DNA from: Scrofimicrobium sp. R131
GTDB taxonomy: Bacteria; Actinomycetota; Actinomycetes; Actinomycetales; Actinomycetaceae
DNA: 64,000 nucleotides
Reading direction: 5' to 3'
Assembly (NCBI RefSeq): GCF_040256745.1
Contig: NZ_CP138335.1
Coordinates: 2,108,001 to 2,172,000 of the forward strand
In this document: positions 25,121 to 34,070 of the stretch, piece after piece
How the letters are laid out: the number at the start of each line of letters is the position of its first letter
How positions within the stretch are numbered: the first letter of the stretch is position 1
Notes under the pieces: model-generated
Database searches by the model: none
What the model saw: the letters and a program-made list of their open reading frames with translations, nothing else
Told to the model about the DNA's origin: nothing
Translations under genes and position numbers: made by a program

Positions 25121-25126
25121 ACGATA
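25121..25126 (-). promoter_or_regulatory. Putative -10 element, leaderless start
   Basis: TATCGT on the minus strand ends 6 nt before the ATG at 25114; no ribosome site is present. Confidence 0.35.
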
Positions 25127-25201
25127 GTCCAGTTCCCACCTCAACCCCGGTGCCGGTATGCTCCTTGAGCAGATAGTGTCCAACTACGCAGGAGGAACCT
25201 A

Positions 25202-26143
25202 ATGAGGCGCTTCTTGGCCGGCCTCCTACTAACCGTGGCCGCACTGATGGTTCCGGTGACCCTGGTTTCCCAGTGGATCCAGAATTACCTGCTGGACACG
25301 GACAATTTCACCGCGTTGTACCAGCCGGTGGCGGGCAAGAGCGCTTTCCAGCAGTATCTGGCCGGGCAGGTGTCCGAGGCGGCCGGCGAGGCGATTGAAC
25401 AGTCAGCCGTGGCACAGTTCACTCAGTCGGCGGCTGGGGCGGTCGACGACGTGGTCGGCCTGTTTGGGTTGGACCTGGGCCTGTCCGACACTTCCTCCGA
25501 CTGGGTATCGCGCCTGGGCGACCGGGTGGCCGAAACCGTCCACGGCGAGGCCCTGCCGGCCCTGCAATCCCCCCAGTTCGCCCAGGTTTGGACCGAGGGA
25601 ATCAACCAGATCCACTCCCAGCTGATCACGGGTCTGACCGGGGATGGTCCCGACTCGCAGACCCTGGTCCTGCAGGCCGGGCCGTTTGTCTCCATCATCT
25701 TGGAGTACCTGCAGCAGCAGGGATTCAGCTTCGTCTCTTTCCTGGCTCCCCTGGCGGCCGACTCTGAGGTGGTCCTGGTCGAGGTGAACTATCCTCCCGC
25801 CGCCCGCACCTTCGTGAACCTGATTGTGGACTACGGACCCTACCTGCCGTGGGTGACCGCCGGCATTGCGGCCCTGGGCCTGCTGCTGTCCCGGGCGCGC
25901 CTGGTGTCTTTGGGGCGGTTCGCTTTTGCCACCGCGTTTCTCTCTGCCCTCGTCTGGCTGGTGGCCCCGCTGCTGGGCGCCTTTGCGCTGGCTGACGTCG
26001 GCGGGGGACAGGAGGTGGCCAAGTTGCTGTGGGACGTGGCGGTGACTCCGCTTCGCTCGGAGGCGTTGCTGGTCGCCGGATCCGCCCTCCTGCTCTCCAT
26101 CTTTGCCGGCGCGCTGCACCTGCTGCGGACCAACCGCTCCTAG
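25202..26143 (+). CDS. Integral membrane protein of unknown function, 313 aa
   Basis: An N-terminal hydrophobic segment (FLAGLLLTVAALMVPVTLVS) is followed by about 190 mostly soluble residues (DTDNFTALYQPVAGKSAFQQ, rich in Ala, Gln, Ser), predicted outside the membrane. Three C-terminal transmembrane helices (about 215-310) end in a short basic tail. This single helix, large loop and helix bundle layout occurs in uncharacterised actinobacterial membrane proteins. The ATG at 25202 has GGAGGAACCTA upstream, an excellent site. No neighbour suggests a role. Confidence 0.7.
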   Translation: MRRFLAGLLLTVAALMVPVTLVSQWIQNYLLDTDNFTALYQPVAGKSAFQQYLAGQVSEAAGEAIEQSAVAQFTQSAAGAVDDVVGLFGLDLGLSDTSSDWVSRLGDRVAETVHGEALPALQSPQFAQVWTEGINQIHSQLITGLTGDGPDSQTLVLQAGPFVSIILEYLQQQGFSFVSFLAPLAADSEVVLVEVNYPPAARTFVNLIVDYGPYLPWVTAGIAALGLLLSRARLVSLGRFAFATAFLSALVWLVAPLLGAFALADVGGGQEVAKLLWDVAVTPLRSEALLVAGSALLLSIFAGALHLLRTNRS

Positions 26144-26150
26144 AGCGCAG

Positions 26151-27320
26151 CTAGCGCCGTACCTGGCCGAGGTCGAAGTACTCCACCAGTTCCGGGTCCA
26201 GCTGGGGAACCGGCAGCAACCCACCGTTGCCGCGAATAGACTCCGTGGCGACCAGCCCGGTGGCCACTGCCTGGCGGGCAGCCACCGGGGAGGTGCGAGT
26301 CGGGACCCCTTCGCGGACAAACGCGAGAAACTCGTCAATCAGGAGGCGGTCGGCCCCGCCGTGGCCCCCCTCCACCTCGCCAACGATGAAAGACTCGTCC
26401 GCTGGCGCCGCACCCCGATGGCGACGGTTCCACAGCCTGACCTCCGCGCCGACCTCGTCCCCCAGGTTCTCCAGCCGGCCCTCGGTTCCGATCACCGTGT
26501 AGTTCCGCCAGTAGTCGGGCGTGAAGTGGCACTGCTCGTAGGATCCCAGCACCCCGTTGTCTAGCACCAGGTTGACCTGCGAGATGTCCTCCACGTCCAC
26601 CACCGGGTTCAGCCCGGTCGCGGCCGTCGGCGGCCAGTTGTCCAGACTGAACCACTCTGACATCCGCTCACCCGAACGGTCCCGCCGGTCCGTGATCGAC
26701 CCGTAGACGCTGAGCGAACCAATTGCCTGCGTCCGGACCGTGTACGCCCCCGCCAGCCAGTGGATCACATCCAGGTCGTGGGCACCCTTCTGGAGCAGCA
26801 GTCCCACCGACCGCGACCGGTCCGCGTGCCAGTCCTTGAAGTAGTAGTCCCCGCCGTTGCCAACGAAGTGACGGCACCAAACCGCCTTCACCTCGCCGAT
26901 CCGGCCGGCCTCAATCAGGTCGTGCATCAGCGTGATCACCGGCATGTGCCGCATGTTGTGCCCAACGTACAGCCGGGACCCAGTCCGCCGGGCCGCCTCA
27001 AGAATGCGGTCACAACCCTCGATCGATGTCTCTAGCGGCTTCTCGCAAAAGACCGCGGCCCCGGCTTCCAGGGCCGGCACTGCCACCGCTGCGTGGGTGT
27101 CGTCGGGGGTGAGCACCATGACGGCGTCGACGCCGGAGGCGAGCAGATGGTCCAGGTCAGGGGTAATGAGCGCGTCCGGGAATGCCGCCCGGGCTTCTGT
27201 CCGCGAGCGCTCACTCAGGTCACAGACGGCGGTGACGACGGAGCCCTCACCGGGACGGTGAGCCTCCAGCGCCAGATGCCCGCGCAAACCAAAACCTACG
27301 ACACCAATCTTGAGGTCCAC
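26151..27320 (-). CDS. Gfo/Idh/MocA-family NAD(P)-dependent oxidoreductase
   Basis: A 389-aa sugar or inositol dehydrogenase-type enzyme. The Rossmann motif is GVVGFGLRGHLALEAH at the N-terminus. The dinucleotide/substrate signature is FCEKPLETS, and DLDVIHWLAG is the usual catalytic-region pattern (K-P and D-x-x-x-H). The start is GTG at 27320 with AAGGAG 5 nt upstream. The substrate is unknown; a role in carbohydrate catabolism is plausible given the sugar operon 3 kb away. It is not obviously in an operon. Confidence 0.85.
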   Translation of the reverse strand: MDLKIGVVGFGLRGHLALEAHRPGEGSVVTAVCDLSERSRTEARAAFPDALITPDLDHLLASGVDAVMVLTPDDTHAAVAVPALEAGAAVFCEKPLETSIEGCDRILEAARRTGSRLYVGHNMRHMPVITLMHDLIEAGRIGEVKAVWCRHFVGNGGDYYFKDWHADRSRSVGLLLQKGAHDLDVIHWLAGAYTVRTQAIGSLSVYGSITDRRDRSGERMSEWFSLDNWPPTAATGLNPVVDVEDISQVNLVLDNGVLGSYEQCHFTPDYWRNYTVIGTEGRLENLGDEVGAEVRLWNRRHRGAAPADESFIVGEVEGGHGGADRLLIDEFLAFVREGVPTRTSPVAARQAVATGLVATESIRGNGGLLPVPQLDPELVEYFDLGQVRR

Positions 27321-27656
27321 GAATACTCCTTATAGTTCTGTGGAAACTGAATGAGTGCACTGCCGGCCCGATCGGGCCCCACCCGGGCGGCCAGCGGTCG
27401 CAGAAACCGGCGGAGCTGGGCTGTAGCTAGCTCCACTGGGCCTGCCTGCTGTTGCCGTCGAAGGTGAATCACCACCAACTCCTTAACTCCTGCAACGGAA
27501 TTCCGAGCCCACGCAGGACAATCTCTTGTTACTCCCTTCCCGGCTCGTTTCGCAACCAGCGCCGGCATGGTACCAAACCAGCCCGCCTCGTGCCCCGCCT
27601 CCCGTGCAACCCCTCCGCCATGCTCATTTCCCCGCGCCGCCAGACCGATCAACACG
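27321..27656. other. Intergenic region with no supported gene
   Basis: This 336-bp gap lies between divergent genes. The open frames that cross it are low-complexity and lack ribosome sites. I see only the ribosome site of the minus-strand dehydrogenase at its left end and the -10 of the ABC operon at its right end. Confidence 0.5.
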
Positions 27657-27662
27657 TACGGT
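27657..27662 (+). promoter_or_regulatory. Putative -10 element, leaderless start
   Basis: TACGGT ends 6 nt before the ATG at 27669 of the ABC ATPase gene; no Shine-Dalgarno is seen. Confidence 0.4.
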
Positions 27663-27668
27663 GGTCCC

Positions 27669-28568
27669 ATGAACGAAACCCCTTTGGCGCTGGACCTGCG
27701 CGACATCGGCATTACCTATCGCGGCCACGTGCGCGCCGTCGATCACGTGACCCTGCAGGTGAGCCAGGGCGAGGTGGTAGCCCTGTTGGGCCCGAACGGG
27801 GCCGGCAAGTCCAGCCTCCTTGACAGTGCCCTAGGCCTGGTCAAACCAGATTCCGGCTCCGCCCACATTTTGGGGATGCCGGCGCGAGAGGCGATTGGTC
27901 GCGGCCTGGTGGGAGTGGTGAACCAGACGGGCGCCCTTCCCACCGACCGAACCGTGATCCAGACGCTGAAGCTTTTCCATTCGCTCTACCAAAACGCTGC
28001 TCCAATTGACGAGCTGCTGGCTCGGACCAACCTGGAGCACCTGAAGCGGCGCCGCGTCGGCAAGCTGTCGGGCGGCGAGCAGCAGCGTCTTCGTCTGGCG
28101 TTGGCCCTGTTGCCACGGCCGATGGTGCTGTTTCTGGATGAGCCCACCACCGGGATGGATCCCACCGCCCGCCAGGAATTCTGGCACCTGATCGTCAGCG
28201 ATGTCACCCTGATTTTCGCCACCCACTATTTGGCCGAGGCGGAAACCCACGCGCAGCGGACCGTGATCATGAGCCAGGGGCGAATCGCCGTGGACGCCCC
28301 CACCCACGAACTGCTCAGCCAGGGCCGGGCTCGGCTGAGCGTTGAGGTTTCCGAGTCTGCGCGCGACCGCCTGTCGCCGCTGCTGGATCGGCTCAACTGG
28401 GAACAGCGGTGGACCGGCACTCACCTGGAAGTGTCCGGCGATCAGCTTGAGGATGCCGCTCGGATCGTGCTGGCCGAACCCAGCTGCCGGAACCTGCGAA
28501 TCGTCGACTCCTCGTTGGAAGAAATCTTTGCCGAAGTCGCATCCGAGCCGGAAGGGGCCCGCGCATGA
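27669..28568 (+). CDS. ABC transporter ATP-binding protein (ABC-2 exporter type)
   Basis: A 299-aa ATPase of a two-gene exporter. Walker A is GPNGAGKSS, the signature KLSGGEQQRLRLALALL, Walker B VLFLDEPTTGMDP and the switch histidine ATHYL. A C-terminal extension of about 90 residues is typical of DrrA/CcmA-like drug or lipid exporters. The start at 27669 has a -10-like TACGGT 6 nt upstream. Its stop overlaps the permease start (ATGA). The exported substrate is unknown. Confidence 0.88.
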   Translation: MNETPLALDLRDIGITYRGHVRAVDHVTLQVSQGEVVALLGPNGAGKSSLLDSALGLVKPDSGSAHILGMPAREAIGRGLVGVVNQTGALPTDRTVIQTLKLFHSLYQNAAPIDELLARTNLEHLKRRRVGKLSGGEQQRLRLALALLPRPMVLFLDEPTTGMDPTARQEFWHLIVSDVTLIFATHYLAEAETHAQRTVIMSQGRIAVDAPTHELLSQGRARLSVEVSESARDRLSPLLDRLNWEQRWTGTHLEVSGDQLEDAARIVLAEPSCRNLRIVDSSLEEIFAEVASEPEGARA

Positions 28569-29350
28569 ACCTCGCTGAAATCAAGGCTGCCAAGCCCCTT
28601 GCTCCCCCGGCTCGCGGGCTCGGGCACCTGATCGGAGCCATGTTCCGCCAGGTCGCGCTGAACCCGTTCAACCTTGGTTTTGCCCTGGCCATGCCGGTGC
28701 TGATGTACCTGATGTTTGGGGCCAACCAGGAGTACTCCTCCTACTCGGTGGGGTCCGGCAACGTCGCTGCCCAGGTGCTGGTCTCGATGACTCTGTTCGG
28801 GGTGCTGCTGTCTTCCGCCTCGTTCGGGGCTTCGGTCAGTCTGGAGCGGGCCCAGGGGGTGGGCCGCCTCTATGCGCTCACTCCCCTGTCGGCTACCTGG
28901 CAGATCGTTGGCCGCCTCGTCGCCAGTGTCGGGGTGTCTTCCCTGGTCATCCTGGTCACCTATCTGGTCGGCCACTTCACCGGTGCTCAAATGAGTGGGA
29001 GCGCCTGGGTGGTCACCGCCATCCTGGTGATGATCTGCTCGGCACTGGCCTCTGCGATCGGGTTCGGGTGCGGTTTCGCCCTGCGCTCTGACGGTGCCTA
29101 CGCCGCCACCTCGGCGGTCATTGTCCTGTCGGCGTTTGGCGCGGGGATGACGATTCCCTTGGACCAGATGGGTGAGTTTTTCCAGCGGCTGGCCCCGTGG
29201 ACCCCGCTTTGGGGCGTCAACGAGATTGTCATTCGGCCCCTGTTTGGCTGGGATGGGTTCACCCCCAACATGGTTTTGAGTTTCCTCGGCTGGACCGGCG
29301 CCTTCATGGCGCTAGCGATCTGGGGGCTGCGGCGGGATACGGGCCGCTAG
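28565..29350 (+). CDS. ABC-2 type transporter permease
   Basis: A 261-aa membrane partner of the ATPase at 27669, translationally coupled by a 4-bp overlap. It has six hydrophobic segments, with the ABC-2 pattern ERAQGVGRLYALTPLSATWQ after TM2 and WTPLWGVNEIVIRPLFGWDG near the C-terminus. Its stop overlaps the end of the convergent LacI gene by 4 bp. The substrate cannot be told. Confidence 0.85.
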   Translation: MNLAEIKAAKPLAPPARGLGHLIGAMFRQVALNPFNLGFALAMPVLMYLMFGANQEYSSYSVGSGNVAAQVLVSMTLFGVLLSSASFGASVSLERAQGVGRLYALTPLSATWQIVGRLVASVGVSSLVILVTYLVGHFTGAQMSGSAWVVTAILVMICSALASAIGFGCGFALRSDGAYAATSAVIVLSAFGAGMTIPLDQMGEFFQRLAPWTPLWGVNEIVIRPLFGWDGFTPNMVLSFLGWTGAFMALAIWGLRRDTGR

Positions 29351-30405
29351 GGGGTGGTTTGGCTCGGCTTGGATCGAACCACGATTCGGTGGGGAACCGA
29401 CACGTGGGCGGCCGGGGCCCCGCCGGCGGCCAGCAGATCCAGGATTTGCTCCGAGGCGAAGTCGGCGCACGGGTCAATCGTGTCGAACGCTGGGTAGGAG
29501 AACTGCCCCTCCTCGATGTTGTCAAAGCCGATCACCCGCACCTGATCCGGGACGGAGATTCCCGCGGCCGACAGCGTGTGGATGGCGCCGAACGCCATTG
29601 AGTCTGAGAAGCAGAAGAGCCCGTCAAAGCCGGCTCCCCGGTCCAGCAGTTCCCGGACGGCCTGGGAGGCTTCCGCCCGGTTGAAGCGTTGAACCTTTCC
29701 GACCAGGGCCGGGTCTAGTTGGAGGCCGGCCTCTTCCAGCGCGGCCCGGTAGCCCTCGAACCGGAGGCGGGAGGTGGCTTGGCTCTGGTCCTCCTGGTAG
29801 CCAACGACCGCAATTCGTTTTCGCCCCTGCGCCAGCAGGTGCTTGGTGGCGTCGAGTGCCGCCTGGACGTTGTCAATCCCGACGTGGGGAACCCCCTGCC
29901 CGTGCAGGGCCTCGCCGTACTCACCGATCAGGACCAGGGGCGCGGGGGACTTTCGCCGGCGCAGGTCCTGGGCCTCCAGCTCCAGCGGCGAGAGCACGAT
30001 CCCGTCCAACCCGGGCAGGCCGTGGCCTTCCACCGCCTCGATCTCGCGGGCCCGCTCGCCGTTGCTCTGACTGACCAGCACCGTCAGGTTGCGCTTTTGC
30101 GCGGCGGCCACAAAGCTGGAGGCAAACTCGGCGAAGTAGGGTTCGCGCAGGCTCGGCAGGACCAGGGCGATCATCCCCGAGTTGCCGCTTCGTAGTTGGC
30201 GAGCGGCCAGGTTGGGCCGGTATCCCAGCTCGTCAATCGCCGCCAGCACCGCCTCCCGCACGGGCTCTGACACCCACCCCTGGGAGTTGACCACGTTGGA
30301 CACCGTTTTGGGACTGACGCCAACTTTGGCAGCCACATCCCGCAGCGTGACCCTGTTCGAACGTCTCTGTTGAACCAATTTGAGGTCTCTCTTTCTTCTG
30401 GCCAA
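29347..30405 (-). CDS. LacI-family transcriptional regulator of the sugar operon
   Basis: A 352-aa repressor. The DNA-binding head is at residues 19-45 (TLRDVAAKVGVSPKTVSNVV), the hinge helix is in YRPNLAARQLRSG, and a periplasmic-binding-protein-like effector domain makes up the rest. It is divergent from the sugar transport operon that starts at 30555. Two perfect palindromes TTCAACGTTGAA lie in the intergenic region and are the likely operators. The inducer is probably the imported sugar. Autoregulation is likely, since both sites lie between the two start codons. Confidence 0.9.
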   Translation of the reverse strand: MARRKRDLKLVQQRRSNRVTLRDVAAKVGVSPKTVSNVVNSQGWVSEPVREAVLAAIDELGYRPNLAARQLRSGNSGMIALVLPSLREPYFAEFASSFVAAAQKRNLTVLVSQSNGERAREIEAVEGHGLPGLDGIVLSPLELEAQDLRRRKSPAPLVLIGEYGEALHGQGVPHVGIDNVQAALDATKHLLAQGRKRIAVVGYQEDQSQATSRLRFEGYRAALEEAGLQLDPALVGKVQRFNRAEASQAVRELLDRGAGFDGLFCFSDSMAFGAIHTLSAAGISVPDQVRVIGFDNIEEGQFSYPAFDTIDPCADFASEQILDLLAAGGAPAAHVSVPHRIVVRSKPSQTTP

Positions 30406-30436
30406 ATCCTATGTTACGCTTTTTCTACCGTCTTAG

Positions 30437-30448
30437 TTCAACGTTGAA
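30437..30448. promoter_or_regulatory. LacI-type operator O1
   Basis: Perfect 12-bp palindrome TTCAACGTTGAA, 32 bp upstream of the lacI-type gene start. Centre-to-centre distance to the second copy is 55 bp, about five helical turns. Confidence 0.7.
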
Positions 30449-30490
30449 TCATAGTCCAATCCAAACCTCTGGTCCGATTACGGTTTCGTA

Positions 30491-30504
30491 GTTCAACGTT
30501 GAAC
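30491..30504. promoter_or_regulatory. LacI-type operator O2
   Basis: Perfect 14-bp palindrome GTTCAACGTTGAAC containing the same 12-bp core as O1. It lies about 50 bp upstream of the first permease gene, where a repressor would block the sugar operon promoter. Confidence 0.7.
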
Positions 30505-30554
30505 CAAGATGGTCGGCTCACGGAGAGTCGACTCGACCACGGAAGGGGGTTGCG

Positions 30555-31433
30555 GTGGAGCAACTGGCTCGCGGCGTCAAGCCGTACCTGTACATAGCGC
30601 CAATCGTGCTGATCTCAGGGTTTCTGATCTACTACTTCATTGGGTTTACCGTCTTCGCCAGCCTGACTGACTGGAACGGGCTCAAGCGGATGAACTTCAT
30701 CGGGCTCGACAACTACGTGCAGCTGTTCAACGACCGCACCTTCTGGATTGCCCTGCGCAACAACCTGGTCTTCATGGTGGCCACCATCGCCATCCAGGCG
30801 ATCCTCGGCCTGTTTGTGGCCGTCCTCTGCGCGGATCGGCTGCCCGGGTCAAACCTGTTCAAAGCCATCTTTTTTCTGCCGATCTCAATGGCACCGGCAA
30901 TCATCGCCACCGTTTTCAAGTACATGCTGGAAGCCAACTACGGCACGCTGAATGAGAGCCTGCGCTCCCTGGGGCTGCTGGGGCCCGACGAGGTCATCAC
31001 CTGGTTGGGGGCTGATCTGGGCGTCTGGTCCATCATCGCGATCAACGTGTTCCAGTGGATGGGCTTTTCCATGATGATTTACTTCGCCGGCATCATGGCG
31101 ATCCCGAAAGACCTGTACGAGGCGGCCCAACTCGACGGCGCCGGTTGGTGGCGACGACTGTTCTCCGTCACCATCCCGTCGCTGCGCGGCGTGACCGCCA
31201 CCCTGATTGTGCTGGGGATCGTCGGCTCGCTGAAAACCTTCGACGTCGTCTGGCTGACCACCGGGGGCGGCCCGGGCGTCTCCACCCAGTTCCTCACCAC
31301 CTTCCTCTACCAGGAGCGGGCCAACCGCGAGGCCGGCTACGCCAGTGCCATCGGCACCGTGCTGCTGATCCTGGCTTTCGTCCTGACCCTGGCTCAGACC
31401 CTGTGGACCAACCGCAAGAGCAAGAGGAGCTAA
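30555..31433 (+). CDS. Carbohydrate ABC transporter permease, MalF/UgpA type
   Basis: A 292-aa membrane subunit of a CUT1 sugar importer with six transmembrane segments. The cytoplasmic EAA loop that docks on the ATPase reads LYEAAQLDGAGWWRRLFSVT. The start is GTG at 30555, preceded by GAAGGGGG. It is followed 1 bp later by the second permease. No ATPase gene is in the operon; a shared MsiK-like ATPase elsewhere would be needed, as is usual in actinobacteria. Confidence 0.9.
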   Translation: MEQLARGVKPYLYIAPIVLISGFLIYYFIGFTVFASLTDWNGLKRMNFIGLDNYVQLFNDRTFWIALRNNLVFMVATIAIQAILGLFVAVLCADRLPGSNLFKAIFFLPISMAPAIIATVFKYMLEANYGTLNESLRSLGLLGPDEVITWLGADLGVWSIIAINVFQWMGFSMMIYFAGIMAIPKDLYEAAQLDGAGWWRRLFSVTIPSLRGVTATLIVLGIVGSLKTFDVVWLTTGGGPGVSTQFLTTFLYQERANREAGYASAIGTVLLILAFVLTLAQTLWTNRKSKRS

Positions 31434-31434
31434 G

Positions 31435-32232
31435 ATGAACTCCCGGATTTTGGCCAATGTTGCCAAGTACGTCGCCCTGCTGGCCCTGGTCGGCCTGTGG
31501 CTGTACCCGATCGTCCTGGCGATCTGGAAGTCAGTGCAGGTCGGCGGGTGGAGCAACTACTACGACGTCCTCACGCACGACACCTTCAACTACTGGAAGG
31601 CGATCGGCAACTCCTTCATCCTGGCGGTCGGATCCAGCCTGATCATCATGCTGATCTCCTCGCTGGGGGGATACGCGTTCTCCAAGATGGTCTTCCGCGG
31701 GCGGAACCTGCTCTACTCACTGCTGCTGGCCTGCCTGGCCGTGTCGATTGCCTCCGTGGTCACCCCGGTGTTCTCCACCATCAACACGCTGGGCCTGCGC
31801 GACACCTATCTGGGCGTAATCGTCCCCATGGTGGCGTTCAACTCCCTGATGATGCTGATGATCATGAAGACGCACTTCGACTCGCTGCCCGACGAGCTGA
31901 TAGAGGCGGCCCTGCTGGACGGATGCGGTTCGCTTCGAATCTACGCGCGAATCCTGATGCCGCTCTCAGGCCCCACGCTGGCCACGGTTGGCGTCCTCTC
32001 CTTCGTCTACACCTGGAATGAATACCTCCTCCCCCTGCTGTTACTGAAAGACCCCAACTTGTTCCCCGTTACCCGCGCCATCTCACTGCTCCAGTTTGAC
32101 CGAATGAGTCAGCAGGACATCTCCACCCTCTACGCCGGCCTGATCCTGATGACCGTCCCGACGCTGGTGGTGTACCTGTTCAGCCAGAAGTACCTGCAGG
32201 CGGGCGTAACCGCCGGGGCGGTGAAGAGCTAG
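31435..32232 (+). CDS. Carbohydrate ABC transporter permease, MalG/UgpE type
   Basis: A 265-aa partner of the upstream permease, with six transmembrane segments. Its EAA loop is LIEAALLDGCGSLRIYARIL. The conserved C-terminal region includes FLLPVTRAISLLQ-like sequence (LFPVTRAISLLQFDR). It starts 1 bp after the first permease and its last base is shared with the GTG of the GH43 gene, so the operon is continuous. Confidence 0.9.
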   Translation: MNSRILANVAKYVALLALVGLWLYPIVLAIWKSVQVGGWSNYYDVLTHDTFNYWKAIGNSFILAVGSSLIIMLISSLGGYAFSKMVFRGRNLLYSLLLACLAVSIASVVTPVFSTINTLGLRDTYLGVIVPMVAFNSLMMLMIMKTHFDSLPDELIEAALLDGCGSLRIYARILMPLSGPTLATVGVLSFVYTWNEYLLPLLLLKDPNLFPVTRAISLLQFDRMSQQDISTLYAGLILMTVPTLVVYLFSQKYLQAGVTAGAVKS

Positions 32233-34070
32233 TGAGCACCTTCCAAAACCCGGCCCAGTTCGCCGACCCCACCCTGACCAATCCGGACCCCTTCGTCCTC
32301 AGTTACCTGGGTGCCTACTACTGCTACTCCACCGACGAGGACGGGGTGCGGGTCTCCTCGTCCCCAGACCTGGTCCACTGGGAGTATCACGGGTTCGCGT
32401 TCACCGACTCTGACCGGCGAGCCTTCTGGGCCCCGTGCGTCGTCTACCGCAACGGCACGTTCTACATGTACGTGTCGGACCGGCCCGCCGGGGTGGAGGA
32501 CAACCACGAGCAGCGGCTCCGGGTGGCCACCGCCTCGCACCCGCTCGGCCCGTTCACCTCCCAGCGCCGGCTCCGGGACGACCGGTTCGCCATTGACGCG
32601 GACGTCGTCGTGGCCGAGGACGGCTCACCCCTGATGTTCTACGCCAGCAACGAGTTCACCGGGCTCTCCCTGGACCGGCCCGGCACCGCCATCGTGGTGG
32701 ACCGAATGACAGATCTGACCCACCTGGCCGGGGACCCACACCCGGTGGTGGTCCCCACCCTGAAGCAGGAAGTTTTTGCCGAAGACCGGTTCGGCGACGG
32801 GCGCGACTGGCACACGATCGAGGGAGCCGCCTTCTTCACCCATCGCGATCACGCCTACCTGACCTACTCCGGCAACGCCTACCTGCGCCCCGACTATTTC
32901 ATTGGCTACGCCCGGGCGCCCCTTGGGCCCAGCTTCGACCAGCTCGCCTGGCAGAAGATGCCCGGTGAGCGCACCTTCGCGCCGCTGATGTACCGGACCG
33001 ACGAGGTCGAGGGGACCGGGCACAACTCCGTCATCCAGGCACCAAACCTGGTCGACTGGTGGATCGTCTACCACGGTCGGAACCTGGCGGAGGAGCGCCT
33101 GGAGGGAGTGGAACAGCGGCAGATGCGCCTGGACCGACTCCATTTTGACGGCGACGAACTCTGGACCGAGGGTCCCAGCGCCAACCCGGTGGTGGCCCCC
33201 AGCCCCGCCGGGATCCAGTGGTCCCAACCGGTCCAACTGCCGCCGGCCCGACTGGCCGAGGAAATCTTTGCCGAGGCGGTCGGTCCCTACGTCAGCGAGT
33301 TCTGGGTTCGGGCTGAGCCCGGCGACTCCGGCGCTCGATTCGCCCTGGTGCCGATCCGACACGGAGACCTGGACCAACTGGCCTTCTGGTTCGACGCGGG
33401 AGCGCAGACGGTGACCGCACGCCAGCTGACCAACGGCATCTGGACCGACCTGGACTGTGCGCACCTGACCGACTTCGACTTCGCCGCGTGGCAACCGCTG
33501 CAAGTTGAGCGTGGCCTGGCCGAGGTGGTGCTCCGGCGAGGACACCAGGTGCTGCTGCGGGTGCCCCACGCGGCCGGGTTGGATCCCGCGGGCGTGGCCG
33601 TGCTCGGTCAGTACACCCGGGTCGAGGTTGGGTCCGCTCGCCTAACTGAACACTTTGACTGGCACCCGAGTCAGGGAGGCGCCCTGGCGGCGGCGGTCCG
33701 GGCGGATCAGCCGCTGACGGCCACCTCGACCGGTTACTCGACCGGTCAAACGGCCGGCCTCTGGGCCGAACGCGCCGACCTGACCCTAATCGCCTCGCCC
33801 GCCCACCACCAGTGGGCCGTCACGATGGACCTCTGGCTCCCGGCCCCCGACTCCACAGTTCGGGTCGAGGGAACGGCCACCGGTTCACCGCTACTGGTCA
33901 CCGCCAAGTCAGGCGCGAAACAGACTGTCCGCCTGACCGCAGCCGCCGGCGACCAAGTCCGCCTCCACCTCGAACGGGCCAGCCTAACCGGGCTGACCCG
34001 AACCCAGATCACCCAGTCTGAATCAACAACAACCGCATCACCTCGAAAAGGAGAACCCAATGAAGAATAA
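32232..34070 (+). CDS. Glycoside hydrolase family 43 protein
   Basis: A 612-aa cytoplasmic glycosidase (no signal peptide), probably removing arabinose or xylose from imported oligosaccharides. The N-terminal five-bladed propeller carries the three acidic catalytic residues of GH43: Asp19 in NPDPF, an Asp in FAIDADVV (122/124) and Glu197 in HTIEGAAFF. The C-terminal part (about 330-612) consists of beta-sandwich-like segments, perhaps an appended xylan/arabinan-type domain. The start is GTG, overlapping the permease stop. The exact sugar is unknown. Confidence 0.85.
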   Translation: MSTFQNPAQFADPTLTNPDPFVLSYLGAYYCYSTDEDGVRVSSSPDLVHWEYHGFAFTDSDRRAFWAPCVVYRNGTFYMYVSDRPAGVEDNHEQRLRVATASHPLGPFTSQRRLRDDRFAIDADVVVAEDGSPLMFYASNEFTGLSLDRPGTAIVVDRMTDLTHLAGDPHPVVVPTLKQEVFAEDRFGDGRDWHTIEGAAFFTHRDHAYLTYSGNAYLRPDYFIGYARAPLGPSFDQLAWQKMPGERTFAPLMYRTDEVEGTGHNSVIQAPNLVDWWIVYHGRNLAEERLEGVEQRQMRLDRLHFDGDELWTEGPSANPVVAPSPAGIQWSQPVQLPPARLAEEIFAEAVGPYVSEFWVRAEPGDSGARFALVPIRHGDLDQLAFWFDAGAQTVTARQLTNGIWTDLDCAHLTDFDFAAWQPLQVERGLAEVVLRRGHQVLLRVPHAAGLDPAGVAVLGQYTRVEVGSARLTEHFDWHPSQGGALAAAVRADQPLTATSTGYSTGQTAGLWAERADLTLIASPAHHQWAVTMDLWLPAPDSTVRVEGTATGSPLLVTAKSGAKQTVRLTAAAGDQVRLHLERASLTGLTRTQITQSESTTTASPRKGEPNEE

